This document shows, piece after piece, positions 7,791 to 15,973 of a DNA stretch of 33,401 nt; position 1 is the first letter of the stretch, and the number at the start of each line of letters is the position of its first letter. A model generated the notes under the pieces. It was not told the origin of the DNA. It saw nothing but the letters and a program-made list of their open reading frames with translations, and searched no databases. The position numbers were made by a program, and so were the translations under genes. Source of the stretch: an uncultured Neomegalonema sp. (GTDB lineage: Bacteria > Pseudomonadota > Alphaproteobacteria > Rhodobacterales > Rhodobacteraceae); assembly GCA_937958625.1 (NCBI GenBank), contig CALGNO010000220.1, positions 1-33,401 on the forward strand. Reading direction: 5' to 3'.

Positions 7791-8926
7791 TGTCGGATGA
7801 TTTGAAACAGGCGGTTCTGGCCGAGCTGTCGCGGGTTGCTGACCCGGCCAAGGGCACCGACATTGTCTCCGCCGGGATGGTTCAGGGCCTCGTGGTCAAG
7901 GGCGGTGCGGTCGGGTTTGCGCTTGAGGTCGATCCCCAGCGCGGTGCGGCACTGGAGCCGCTGCGCAAGGCCGCCGAGGATGCCGCCAAGTCGGTGGCGG
8001 GCATTTCCTCCGTCTCCGTTGTCCTGACGGCGCATTCTACCGAGTCGGGCAGCGCTCCGCCGCCGCCCAAGGCGAATTCTCCCTTCGACAAGGGGCCGCC
8101 GCCTGATCTCGGTCGTGCGAAGCCTGCCGACAAACCAATCCCGACCTCGAAGGAAACCGGCCCCATCGACGGCATCGACCGGATCATCGCGGTCGGGTCC
8201 GGCAAGGGAGGCGTGGGCAAATCCACCGTCGCATCGAACATCGCGCTGGCGCTGGCGGCGCTGGGGCAGCGGGTCGGGTTGCTGGATGCCGACGTTTACG
8301 GACCGTCGCAGCCGCGGATGCTCGGCGTTTCAGGGCGGCCCTCGACCCCCGATGGCCAGACGATCCTGCCCCTGCGCAATTATGGCGTCACGGTCATGTC
8401 GATGGGCTTTATGTTAGAGGAAGACCAGTCGGTCGTCTGGCGTGGGCCGATGCTGATGAGCGCGCTGCAACAGATGTTGCGGCAGGTACAGTGGGGCAAG
8501 CTGGACACGCTGATCGTCGATCTGCCCCCCGGCACCGGCGATGTGCAGCTGACCCTGAGCCAGAAAACGCGCGTCGATGGCGCGGTCATCGTCTCGACGC
8601 CTCAGGACATTGCGCTGCTGGATGCGAAGAAGGCGCTGGATATGTTCCAGAAACTCGATGTGCCTATTCTGGGCATGATCGAGAATATGAGCACGTATAT
8701 CTGCCCGAATTGCGATCACGAGGCGCATATCTTTGGCCATGGCGGCGCGAAGGCCGAGGCGGAACGGCTGGGGCTGCCTTTCTTGGGCGAAATCCCCCTC
8801 GATATCGACATTCGTACGTCCTCCGATGGCGGCGCGCCGATCGTTGTGTCGAAGCCGAAAAGCCCGCAGGCGCAGCGGTTCCGAGAGATTGCGGCGCTGC
8901 TCGCCAAGGCACCGGTGCCTGCGTGA
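7790..8926 (+). CDS. mrp: Mrp/NBP35 family ATP-binding Fe-S carrier protein
   Basis: A cytoplasmic P-loop ATPase that carries and transfers [4Fe-4S] clusters. Domain order is visible. An N-terminal MIP18/DUF59 domain (about residues 5-80) and a Pro/Ala-rich linker (85-125) come first. The deviant Walker A GSGKGGVGKS follows at 136-145, then DADVYGPSQ and DLPPGTGD (Walker B/switch). The cluster-binding CPNC is at Cys305/Cys308. At 378 residues it matches alphaproteobacterial Mrp length. It overlaps its neighbours on both sides (TGATG upstream, GTGA downstream), so the Fe-S carrier is made in step with two unstudied proteins and a ligase-like protein. Confidence 0.96.
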   Translation: MSDDLKQAVLAELSRVADPAKGTDIVSAGMVQGLVVKGGAVGFALEVDPQRGAALEPLRKAAEDAAKSVAGISSVSVVLTAHSTESGSAPPPPKANSPFDKGPPPDLGRAKPADKPIPTSKETGPIDGIDRIIAVGSGKGGVGKSTVASNIALALAALGQRVGLLDADVYGPSQPRMLGVSGRPSTPDGQTILPLRNYGVTVMSMGFMLEEDQSVVWRGPMLMSALQQMLRQVQWGKLDTLIVDLPPGTGDVQLTLSQKTRVDGAVIVSTPQDIALLDAKKALDMFQKLDVPILGMIENMSTYICPNCDHEAHIFGHGGAKAEAERLGLPFLGEIPLDIDIRTSSDGGAPIVVSKPKSPQAQRFREIAALLAKAPVPA

Positions 8927-9711
8927 GCATCGCCTACGACCCCACCATGCCCGGCGCGGGCGAGGAACCGAGCTTTCCGCCCCTGCTGCGCGGGGTCGCG
9001 GTAAAGGCCGGGGTCGATCCGTTTGCCAAAGCGGTTTCCGATGCCGGTCGCGGCGTGGCGGAGGTCGGTGATCTCTACTGGTCGCCCGACGACGTGACCC
9101 TGCAGGCCGCCATCGTTTTTGCCCCCGAAGAACCGCTGGCCGAGGCGCTGCCGATCCTGTTCGCGGTCGGCAATGGCCTGAATGACAGCATCGGCGCGCT
9201 GGCCCCTCCCGAGGTCGGCGTGTCCCATGTCTGGCCCACCGGCATCAAGGTCAATGGCGCGTGGTGCGGTATGCTACGCGCGGATGCCGCGACCCGCGAT
9301 GCGGCGGCGGTGCCGGGCTGGCTGGTCGTGGGCCTGTCCCTTGCCCTGCGCTGGCCTTCGGGCGGGCCGACGCCGGGAGAGGCACCGGACCTGACCGCGC
9401 TTAGCGAAGAAGGCTGCGGCCATTTGAGTGCCGTGCGATTGCTGGAAAGCTGGTCGCGGCATACGCTGAGCTGGGTCAACCGCTGGGAAGACGGTGAGTT
9501 GCGCGCGATTACCGACGGCTGGCTAAACCGTGCCGAGGGCCGGGGGCAGGCAGTGGCCTTTGCCCATGGTGGCGCGACGCGGCGCGGTGAGTTCATGGGG
9601 CTGGACGAGGCGGGCGGTATGATCCTGAAGACCGAAGACGGCACCGAGGCGCTGCCGCTGCTGCCGATCCTCGACAATCCCGCAGTATGGCCGCCCGAGG
9701 TTTTGCCATGA
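8923..9711 (+). CDS. Biotin/lipoate protein ligase-like protein with C-terminal DUF4444 domain
   Basis: 262 residues from the GTG at 8923, which overlaps the mrp stop (GTGA). An ATG at 8947 is the alternative. Residues about 10-190 resemble the BPL/LplA/LipB fold: a hydrophobic core strand (AAIVFAPEEPL) and HVWPTGIKVNG corresponding to the ligase WPND.. region. The ATP/biotin loop GRGRxGR of true ligases is absent; that place reads GNGLNDSIGALAPP. The C-terminal ~60 residues (HGGATRRGEFMGLDEAGG) fit a DUF4444 SH3-like barrel. It may be a divergent ligase, a lipoyl/biotin-binding sensor or an amidotransferase. Fixed coupling to mrp and DUF6505 points to a shared function. No acceptor protein is encoded nearby. 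Confidence 0.82.
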   Translation: MSIAYDPTMPGAGEEPSFPPLLRGVAVKAGVDPFAKAVSDAGRGVAEVGDLYWSPDDVTLQAAIVFAPEEPLAEALPILFAVGNGLNDSIGALAPPEVGVSHVWPTGIKVNGAWCGMLRADAATRDAAAVPGWLVVGLSLALRWPSGGPTPGEAPDLTALSEEGCGHLSAVRLLESWSRHTLSWVNRWEDGELRAITDGWLNRAEGRGQAVAFAHGGATRRGEFMGLDEAGGMILKTEDGTEALPLLPILDNPAVWPPEVLP

Positions 9712-10229
9712 AACTGGCCCGCACCATCCGTTTTGACGAGAGCGACGAGAACGTCTTTCGCCGCGCCGCCGAGGCCGGGGAATGGGCCATTTCGGGCGCA
9801 TTTGCGTTCTCGGATTTCACCGAGGATGACCTTAAGGGCAAGCCCCGGCAAGAGTTCCGCAACGGCTGGCTGTCCATCGACGGATTTGGCCGCGCGACCT
9901 TTGTGGCGACCGCCGAGATCGAGCAAGCCGAGGTCGACGCCCTGACCATGCGCCTCGCCGCGCATTTCGTACAGGATTACGGCGCGCCGTCGATTGAGGA
10001 TGCCCTGCCGGTGGCCGAGAACGAGATTATGCACATGCTCGACCTATGCGAGGAGCATCGCCCCAATACGTTGCTGGTGGTCGAACGCGAGATCGCCGAT
10101 GTGGGGGTGCGTGAGGCGTTTCGTGTGATCGAAGTGGCCGAAGCGGGGGTTGTGGATGTGCTGGGGCCGATGGCAGACCATGCGGTTGAGATGAGCCGAG
10201 TGGCGGAGGCGAAGGACAGCGATCAGTAG
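9708..10229 (+). CDS. DUF6505 family protein
   Basis: A 173-residue soluble protein starting MKLARTIRFDESDENVF, with GEWAISGAFAF near residue 25 and a conserved-looking REAFRVIEV near residue 150. I recognise it from memory as DUF6505, regularly found next to the ligase-like gene in alphaproteobacteria; no function is known. The chosen ATG overlaps the ligase-like stop (ATGA). An upstream in-frame ATG at 9687 lies inside the preceding gene and is unlikely. There are no cysteine motifs, signal or membrane segments. Its 3' end overlaps the converging vapC stop by 7 bp, so nothing separates the conserved cassette from the AT-rich toxin gene. Confidence 0.8.
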   Translation: MKLARTIRFDESDENVFRRAAEAGEWAISGAFAFSDFTEDDLKGKPRQEFRNGWLSIDGFGRATFVATAEIEQAEVDALTMRLAAHFVQDYGAPSIEDALPVAENEIMHMLDLCEEHRPNTLLVVEREIADVGVREAFRVIEVAEAGVVDVLGPMADHAVEMSRVAEAKDSDQ

Positions 10230-10597
10230 GGGCGTTTGAGGTCCGGGAACATGGGAAAGTGTTTTAGGTTCAGGGTAATCAAGTCATAGTCGCCGATTTG
10301 AGCGGTGGCAGCGATGACGGCGTCGTTGGAATCGAGGCCGTGGCTTTTGCGATAGCGGCGCATGATCGAACCACTTGTTCGCGCGATTTCAATATCGACA
10401 GAGATTTTCTCAAAAGAAACGAGTAGATCTTCGAATGCGGCGCTTTCTCCAGCGCGTATTCCCGTCAAAATTTCTTGGATGGTGATGACTGAAATTGCTG
10501 AGGCAACAGACATGTCTTCGAACAAAGAAACCGCTTCAGCTCTATTTTTTAAAATATCGATAAGAATGCAGGTGTCGAACAGAAGCGGCCTTTTCAT
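10223..10597 (-). CDS. vapC: VapC-type PIN-domain toxin (ribonuclease)
   Basis: A 124-residue PIN-domain protein. Acidic active-site residues are visible: Asp8 (LLFDTC), Glu42 (TIQEIL), Asp89/Asp92 (DSNDAVIAATA) and the LITLN strand near residue 107. VapC toxins cut tRNA or rRNA and stop translation until neutralised by VapB. The start overlaps the upstream antitoxin-like stop by 4 nt (ATGA), the classic vapBC layout. Counting bases 10381-10620 gives 43% GC, far below the flanking genes, which suggests recent acquisition. The downstream end overlaps the DUF6505 stop. Confidence 0.88.
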   Translation of the reverse strand: MKRPLLFDTCILIDILKNRAEAVSLFEDMSVASAISVITIQEILTGIRAGESAAFEDLLVSFEKISVDIEIARTSGSIMRRYRKSHGLDSNDAVIAATAQIGDYDLITLNLKHFPMFPDLKRPY

Positions 10598-10854
10598 GAT
10601 TCAGGGAACAAACGTTCCATCTTCTCACGCCGACGTCGCCGCTGGTCGGCGAAGAGTTCATCAAGATCATCGCGGTCGGCCCATATCCCAGCAGCAGACT
10701 CAATCGCTCGCTTTTTCTTCTGTTCAAACGTCAGTTCGTCATCGGCGCGGGGCGCGGGCTTTATCGTCACGACAAATTGGTCTGCATCGCCAAGGCCCTC
10801 GCGCCATGACTCCGGCATTTCGTCCAGCGTGACGGTTTTTGTTACGATGTCCAT
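10594..10854 (-). CDS. Putative VapB-type antitoxin
   Basis: An 86-residue protein directly upstream of the PIN toxin with a 4-nt overlap. The N-terminal part (MDIVTKTVTLDEMPESWREG) could form a beta-strand/helix DNA-binding unit. The C-terminal half is charged and helical (FEQKKKRAIESAAG, DQRRRRREKMERLF), a common form for a toxin-wrapping tail. I do not recognise the exact family; the antitoxin role comes mainly from position and size. It starts 31 nt after the uvrD stop on the same strand, so it may be read through from uvrD or have a short promoter of its own. Confidence 0.72.
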   Translation of the reverse strand: MDIVTKTVTLDEMPESWREGLGDADQFVVTIKPAPRADDELTFEQKKKRAIESAAGIWADRDDLDELFADQRRRRREKMERLFPES

Positions 10855-10880
10855 GTTAGGGTTCTACCACGAAAGCCTTA

Positions 10881-10894
10881 GCCGTCAAAACGGC
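10881..10894 (-). other. Small hairpin over the uvrD stop codon
   Basis: GCCGT-TTTG-ACGGC straddles the uvrD TGA. It is a 5-bp stem with no T-run on the minus strand, so a weak terminator or chance. Confidence 0.25.
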
Positions 10895-13293
10895 ACCTCC
10901 CCAACATCATCCGCCTTGGTCACATAGCTGGCGACGACCTTCTTCTGCCCCGCTTTTTCAAACGCCACCGTCAGTTTGTCGTCATCCACCGCTTCCACCG
11001 CGCCATAACCGAATTTTTGGTGGAAAACCCGGTCGCCGAGCGAGAAGTCGGGGATGGCTTTAGCGTCGATGATGACCGGGTCGCGGCGGGTGGTGCGGGC
11101 GGCGTTGGCTTGCATCCGCTTCCAGCCCGGCGAATTGTAGACGTTGGCTTCCTGCGCCTTTTTCTCGATGGTCGAGGAATACCCGCCCCCCGCATCGGCC
11201 ATCGGCCCATGGCCGAAATTGCTCGCGCCGCCATAGGCCCCACCGTAAAGGCCGGGAGGCGTAAGCACCTCGACATGCTCTTCGGGCAATTCATCGACAA
11301 ACCGCGACGGCATCGAGCTTTGCCACTGGTTATAGATACGGCGGTTGGCGGCGAAGGTGATCGAGCACAGCTTGCGCGCGCGGGTGATGCCGACATAGGC
11401 GAGGCGGCGTTCCTCCTCCAGCCCCTTGCGGCCACTTTCGTCCATCGACCGTTGCGACGGGAACAGGCCATCTTCCCAGCCCGGCAGGAACACAGCATCG
11501 AACTCAAGGCCCTTTGCGCCGTGCAGGGTCATGATCGAGATGCACTCGGCTCCTGCCTCCTGCACATTGTCCATCACGAGGCTGACATGGTCGAGAAACC
11601 CGCCGAGATTCTCAAATTCGGAGATCGAGCGCACCAGTTCCTTCAGGTTTTCCAGACGCCCCGGCGCATCCGCCGATTTGTCGTTCTTCCACATCTCGGT
11701 ATAGCCGCTCTCGTCCAGAATCGTCTCGACCAGCTCGTGATGGGCGAGGTCCGAGTGCGGGTCCGACAGGATCGCGCGCCAGCGTTCGAAACTGTCGACC
11801 AAGCCCTTGAGGGCGTTGCGCGCCCGCGCCGACAGCCCGCCCTCCTCGGCGAGCATCGCCGCCGCCCGAGGCAGCGATATATTCGCCGCCCGCGCCGCTT
11901 CGTTGATCGTCGCCACGGCCTTGTCGCCGAGGCCCCGGCGCGGGGTATTGACGATGCGCTCGAAAGCGAGGCCGTCATCGGGCTGCACTACGCAGCGGAT
12001 ATAGGCGATGGCGTCGCGGATCTCGGCGCGCTCGTAGAAGCGCGGCCCGCCGATCACGCGATAGGGCATCCCGATGGACAGAAACCGGTCCTCGAAGCTG
12101 CGCATCTGGTGCGAGGCGCGGACCAGCACCGCCATCTGGTCAAGGCAGAGCGCGTCGAGGTTGCGGGTGCCGCGTTGCAGGGCCTCGGCCTCCTCGCCGA
12201 TCCAGCGCGCCTCCTCGTCGCCATCCCAGAGGCCAATCAGGCGGACCTTTTCGCCCTCGTTTGACTCGGTCCACAGCGTCTTGCCAAGGCGATCCTCGTT
12301 GCCCTTGATCACACCGGACGCGGCGGCGAGGATATGGGGGGTCGAGCGGTAATTCTGCTCCAGCCGCACGACCTTCGCGCCGGGGAAATCCTGTTCGAAA
12401 CGCAAGATATTGCCGACCTCCGCCCCGCGCCAGCCATAGATCGACTGATCGTCATCGCCGACGCAGCAGATATTCTTGTGTTCCTGCGCCAGCAGCCGCA
12501 GCCACAAGTATTGGGAGACGTTGGTGTCCTGATACTCGTCCACGAGAATATAACGGAAGTATCGCTGGTACTGGGCGAGGATGTCGGCGTGCTTTTGCAG
12601 GATCGTGAGGGTGTGCAGCAGCAGATCGCCGAAATCGGCGGCGTTGAGCGTCAACAAGCGCGACTGATAGGTGGCATAGAGCCGACCGCCCTGCCCCGCC
12701 GCGTATTGCGCTGCCTCGATCTCGGGCACTTTATCGGGGGTCCAGCCCCGGTTCTTCCAGCTGTCGATATATCCGGCCAGCATCCGCGCGGGCCAGCGTT
12801 TGTCGTCGATATTATCGGCGCGGATCAGTTGTTTCAGCAGGCGAATCTGATCGTCGGTATCAAGGATGGTGAAATTCGATTGCAGGCCGACCAGTTCGGC
12901 ATGGCGACGCAGGATTTTCGCGCTGACCGAGTGAAAGGTGCCGAGCCATGGCATCCCCTCGACCGATTGGCCGATCAGATGACCGATGCGCTCTCGCATC
13001 TCCCGCGCCGCCTTGTTGGTGAAGGTGACGCAGAGCAGCTCGTTCGGGCGGGCCCGGCGGGTGTTGAGCAAGTGCGCCGTGCGGGTGGTCAGCACGCGGG
13101 TCTTTCCGGTGCCCGCCCCGGCCAGCACCAGAACCGGCCCATCCAACGCCTCCGCCGCCTCTCGCTGGGCAGGGTTCAGCACGTCGAGATAAGGCGTATT
13201 CAGCGCCCGAGGCGGCGCAGCAGCGGCGCGCTGGCTCAGGGGGATACCGCTGGGCTGGGCGGCAAAACTCTCATCGGCGAAGGGATCGGACAT
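10885..13293 (-). CDS. uvrD: UvrD/PcrA-type superfamily 1A DNA helicase
   Basis: A 3'-5' ATP-dependent helicase for nucleotide-excision and mismatch repair and for removing stalled complexes. All SF1A motifs are present: Q motif LNPAQREA (39-46), Walker A GAGTGKT (59-65), Ia VTFTNKAAREM, II LVDEYQDTN, III GDDDQSIYGWRG, IV LEQNYRST, V TLHGAKGLEFD and VI LAYVGITRAR. The C-terminus ends in a Tudor-like RNA-polymerase-binding tail (VFHQKFGYGAVEAV), as in PcrA/UvrD. At 802 residues it is slightly longer than E. coli UvrD because of a Pro/Ala-rich head. It is divergent from the gluconolactonase gene, and the vapBC pair follows it. Confidence 0.96.
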   Translation of the reverse strand: MSDPFADESFAAQPSGIPLSQRAAAAPPRALNTPYLDVLNPAQREAAEALDGPVLVLAGAGTGKTRVLTTRTAHLLNTRRARPNELLCVTFTNKAAREMRERIGHLIGQSVEGMPWLGTFHSVSAKILRRHAELVGLQSNFTILDTDDQIRLLKQLIRADNIDDKRWPARMLAGYIDSWKNRGWTPDKVPEIEAAQYAAGQGGRLYATYQSRLLTLNAADFGDLLLHTLTILQKHADILAQYQRYFRYILVDEYQDTNVSQYLWLRLLAQEHKNICCVGDDDQSIYGWRGAEVGNILRFEQDFPGAKVVRLEQNYRSTPHILAAASGVIKGNEDRLGKTLWTESNEGEKVRLIGLWDGDEEARWIGEEAEALQRGTRNLDALCLDQMAVLVRASHQMRSFEDRFLSIGMPYRVIGGPRFYERAEIRDAIAYIRCVVQPDDGLAFERIVNTPRRGLGDKAVATINEAARAANISLPRAAAMLAEEGGLSARARNALKGLVDSFERWRAILSDPHSDLAHHELVETILDESGYTEMWKNDKSADAPGRLENLKELVRSISEFENLGGFLDHVSLVMDNVQEAGAECISIMTLHGAKGLEFDAVFLPGWEDGLFPSQRSMDESGRKGLEEERRLAYVGITRARKLCSITFAANRRIYNQWQSSMPSRFVDELPEEHVEVLTPPGLYGGAYGGASNFGHGPMADAGGGYSSTIEKKAQEANVYNSPGWKRMQANAARTTRRDPVIIDAKAIPDFSLGDRVFHQKFGYGAVEAVDDDKLTVAFEKAGQKKVVASYVTKADDVGEVPF

Positions 13294-13409
13294 GGAGTCT
13301 TATCTAGCGCGCGATCTCAGCCGTGAAAAGCCCGGAGTTCACAAACTGTTCAGGGTGCGGAAGGCAGGGGCCATTGACCTCTGCTGTTCAGCGTACAACC
13401 ATCGCGTCT

Positions 13410-13433
13410 GGTCGCCTCGCATTCGAGGAGACC
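13410..13433 (+). other. Hairpin in the leader of the gluconolactonase gene
   Basis: GGTC-g-CCTCG-catt-CGAGG-a-GACC forms a 9-bp stem with one G/A mismatch, ending 33 nt before the start codon. It lies in the 173-bp gap divergent from uvrD. A leader structure or operator is possible; no effector is indicated. Confidence 0.3.
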
Positions 13434-13466
13434 GCATAAGCCATAAGGCACCCCAGGGAGGAACCC

Positions 13467-14663
13467 ATGACCAACAAGACATTTTCACGCCGTCAAGCGC
13501 TGACGACACTCGGAGTCGGCGGTGCCGGGCTGGCCCTCGCCGGGCGGGCGGCGGCGCAGAGTACAGCGGTCGAACCGCCCAGCGTCATCAGCAATCCGCC
13601 TCGCGATTTCGGGCCGGATGGCGCGCCCAACGTCTATTTCTGGGATGCGGATGTCGTCGATGTGGACGGCATGTTCAGCGTCATGCAGCCCAATGCCCCG
13701 ATCCAGCGCCTATGGACCGGTGCGCTTTGGGCCGAGGGGCCTGCCTGGAACAGCGTCGGCAAATTTCTCGTCTGGAGCGATATTCCGAACAACCGGCAGA
13801 TGCGCTGGTTGAACGAGGATGGCCATGTCAGCACCTTCCGCGCGCCCTCGAATAATTCTAACGGCAACAGCTTTGATTATGCCGGACGCCAGCTTTCCTG
13901 CGAACATCTGACCCGGCGGGTCGTACGGTATGAACTCGATGGGTCGGTTACGATCATCGCCGATAATTTCGAGGGCAAGCGCTTGAATTCGCCCAACGAT
14001 ATCGTGCAGCACAGCGATGGCAGCTATTGGTTCACCGACCCGCCCTATGGCGGTCAACTCTACGAGGGCGCGCCGGATGCGCCGGGTGGGCCGACCAATC
14101 CCGAGGGGCGCTTCAACAATCGCCTTGGCCAGCCGCCGGAAATCGGTGATGCCAAGCGTGAATTGCCGACCGGCACCTATCGCGTGACCGAGGATGGCAC
14201 TGTGACACTGGTCGCGACCGAAGAGGACGCGCCTGACCCGAATGGGCTGTGTTTCTCGCACGATGAAAAAACGCTCTACGTCGCCTCGACCGGCAAAGGG
14301 CCGGGAGATGCAGGACCGGGCGGCAAGGGCGAGATTATCGCCTTTGACGTGCAGGATGATGGCACGCTCTCCAATCGCCGCGTCTTCACCGACTGCATGG
14401 TCGATGGCGTGAAATGCGGACCCGACGGGTTGAGTTGCGACGTCAACGGGAATGTCTGGTCATCCAGCAATGCCGGGCGCTCAGTGGGATATTCAGGCGT
14501 TACGGTCTGGAACCCCGATGGCGGATTGATGGGCCGTATTCGCCTGCCCGAAATCTGTGGCAACCTCTGCTTTGGGGGGCCAAAGCGGAACCGGTTGTTC
14601 ATGGCTGCCAGCCAGTCGATCTACTCGGTCTATACCGGCACCCAAGGCGCAGGCGCGTCCTGA
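13467..14663 (+). CDS. SMP-30/gluconolactonase family protein, Tat-exported
   Basis: A predicted periplasmic lactonase of the six-bladed SMP-30 propeller family, 398 residues. The N-terminus holds a twin-arginine signal (SRRQALTTLG, then a hydrophobic run, AxA cleavage near residue 31), so it is exported folded. Metal/active-site motifs follow in order: AEGPAW, SPNDIV, DPNGLCFS and GPDGLSCDVNG, giving the Glu/Asn/Asp ligands of gluconolactonases. GGAGG just before the ATG is a strong ribosome-binding site. It stands alone between divergent uvrD and a convergent SH3-like gene. Substrate may be a sugar lactone or another lactone/ester; the sequence does not decide. Confidence 0.92.
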   Translation: MTNKTFSRRQALTTLGVGGAGLALAGRAAAQSTAVEPPSVISNPPRDFGPDGAPNVYFWDADVVDVDGMFSVMQPNAPIQRLWTGALWAEGPAWNSVGKFLVWSDIPNNRQMRWLNEDGHVSTFRAPSNNSNGNSFDYAGRQLSCEHLTRRVVRYELDGSVTIIADNFEGKRLNSPNDIVQHSDGSYWFTDPPYGGQLYEGAPDAPGGPTNPEGRFNNRLGQPPEIGDAKRELPTGTYRVTEDGTVTLVATEEDAPDPNGLCFSHDEKTLYVASTGKGPGDAGPGGKGEIIAFDVQDDGTLSNRRVFTDCMVDGVKCGPDGLSCDVNGNVWSSSNAGRSVGYSGVTVWNPDGGLMGRIRLPEICGNLCFGGPKRNRLFMAASQSIYSVYTGTQGAGAS

Positions 14664-14672
14664 CAACAGTGG

Positions 14673-14694
14673 GGGCGGTGCGGTGGCATCGCCC
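14673..14694. terminator. Hairpin at a convergent gene junction
   Basis: GGGCGGTG-CGGTGG-CATCGCCC gives an 8-bp stem with one G:U pair. It fills most of the 31-bp gap between the gluconolactonase stop and the stop of the SH3-like gene. There is no T-run in either direction. Confidence 0.4.
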
Positions 14695-15255
14695 TCAGCT
14701 TGCGGCGTCTTTGGCCGTGAAATACCGCTTTTCGGTCTCGCCCTGACAGGCGACATAATACGTGCTGTCTTCAACGACGCTTTTATTCCCCGCGTCGATG
14801 CCTTCGCAGGTGCCATCCAACAGCAGGCGAGAGGCATAGCGTCGGATCGTCTCGACGTCTCGGCGGGTCAGGCCGTAGTCACCGACACGCGGCACGCCAC
14901 GAATACGGCGGTCGGAGAGCATCCCGAACCACGCGTTCGGGTCCGCGCCATCGGGTACGGCATCGGTCAGAAATCTCATCGACACCCAATGCGCCGCCTG
15001 CCCCTCTTCGGGTCGCACACAGGTCGTGTTTCTGAAAGTCGCATCGTGAAAGACCGAGATCCGTGCCCAGCCATCCTGTTCTTCGATAACGCTGACTGGC
15101 TCGTTCAGGCTCAGACGGTCGGCGATGCAGCAATCGCCGCTCGCGCAATAGCGCACATTCAGGCCGTCACCGCTGACATACATCGTGCGTTCGGATGCCA
15201 AAGCGGGACCGGTCAGGCCGGTTGAACAGGCCATCGCGACAATCAGCGTTTTCAT
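14695..15255 (-). CDS. Secreted SH3-like domain protein
   Basis: A 186-residue protein with a Sec signal peptide (MKTLIVAMACSTGLTGPALA, cleavage before SERT). A bacterial SH3-like module follows at about residues 25-80 (YVSGDGLNVRYCASGDCC ... EEQDGWARI). Six cysteines in the mature part (CASGDCC, TCV, TCE, ACQ) suggest periplasmic disulfides. SH3b domains of this type commonly bind peptidoglycan or act as protein adaptors. The C-terminal half (DAVPDGADPNAWFG.. onward) is not recognised. It is flanked by a convergent gluconolactonase and a divergent T5orf172-type gene; the 214-bp gap upstream should contain its promoter. I see no enzyme motif. Confidence 0.82.
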   Translation of the reverse strand: MKTLIVAMACSTGLTGPALASERTMYVSGDGLNVRYCASGDCCIADRLSLNEPVSVIEEQDGWARISVFHDATFRNTTCVRPEEGQAAHWVSMRFLTDAVPDGADPNAWFGMLSDRRIRGVPRVGDYGLTRRDVETIRRYASRLLLDGTCEGIDAGNKSVVEDSTYYVACQGETEKRYFTAKDAAS

Positions 15256-15469
15256 TCACGATCACCCATCAAAAAACCTCGCTCGGATTGTTGCCCATCA
15301 AGAAAAGCACAGGCTTCACCGGACTTGTCCAGCGCAATAGCGGCAAAAGCTCACCTTTAAAGCCGCCAATACAACCATAAGATGTTCACCGCGCCGCCAT
15401 GACCGTTTAACCGGAAATGAACTGTATTATGCGATACTTGTCTGCAACTGGGTCAAAAAGGGGGCGAGC

Positions 15470-15958
15470 ATGGAGGGCTATATCTACTGCCTGACGAACG
15501 AGGCGATTCCGAACCTCGTCAAGATCGGCAAGACCGCCCGCGATCCCGTGCAGCGCGCCGCCGAGATCAGCGCCAATACCGGTGTCCCGACCCCCTTCGC
15601 CGTCGCCTGGAGCCTCAAGGTCGCCGATATGGACCGTGCCGAGACCGACTTGCACGCGGCGCTGCATAACAGTCGCCTGCAAAAACGGCGTGAGTTCTTT
15701 CGCTGCTCACCCGCCAAGGCAAAGGCCGCTGCGCGCAGGTTGTCGAGCGTCAAGGCTCCGAAGGCCCAACAGCGGTCTGCCGGACCCGGTGATACGCTTA
15801 TGGGACTCGTTCTGACCGCCGGAACGCTGGCGACGTTTTACGCCGCGATTACCCTCGATCTCGATACGGTGACAATCGCCAAAGCCGTCGCCGCATTGGC
15901 GATTGGCCTTGGCATGATCTTTCAGGGCCGCGCGCTGCTGGGCATGTTGCGGCGCTGA
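15470..15958 (+). CDS. T5orf172/GIY-YIG-like domain protein with C-terminal membrane segments
   Basis: Residues 1-80 fit the T5orf172 (MUG113) branch of the GIY-YIG nuclease fold: GYIYCLTN for the first strand, LVKIGKT in place of YIG, a conserved Arg in ARDPVQRAAE, AETDLHAAL with its Glu, and REFFRC. A basic linker (residues 85-105) leads to two hydrophobic stretches (about 108-130 and 135-155) that should insert in the membrane. This would place the nuclease-like domain on the cytoplasmic face. The domain is found in phage proteins and restriction-like contexts, but also in chromosomal genes of unknown role. The gene stands alone and has no obvious promoter. DNA cleavage is not certain, as the YIG motif is altered. 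Confidence 0.85.
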   Translation: MEGYIYCLTNEAIPNLVKIGKTARDPVQRAAEISANTGVPTPFAVAWSLKVADMDRAETDLHAALHNSRLQKRREFFRCSPAKAKAAARRLSSVKAPKAQQRSAGPGDTLMGLVLTAGTLATFYAAITLDLDTVTIAKAVAALAIGLGMIFQGRALLGMLRR

Positions 15959-15973
15959 ACCTAGGGCTGGCGA

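Noticed and set aside
10223-10854. Mobile-element ends or target-site repeats around vapBC
   Set aside because: No terminal inverted repeats, direct repeats or recombinase gene are visible; only base composition suggests transfer.
13367-13400. TTGACC / TACAAC as a sigma70-type promoter for the gluconolactonase gene
   Set aside because: The spacing is 14 nt, too short for a standard promoter.
15256-15469. RNA gene or riboswitch in the 214-bp gap
   Set aside because: No convincing stem array or known motif; only scattered AT-rich stretches compatible with divergent promoters.
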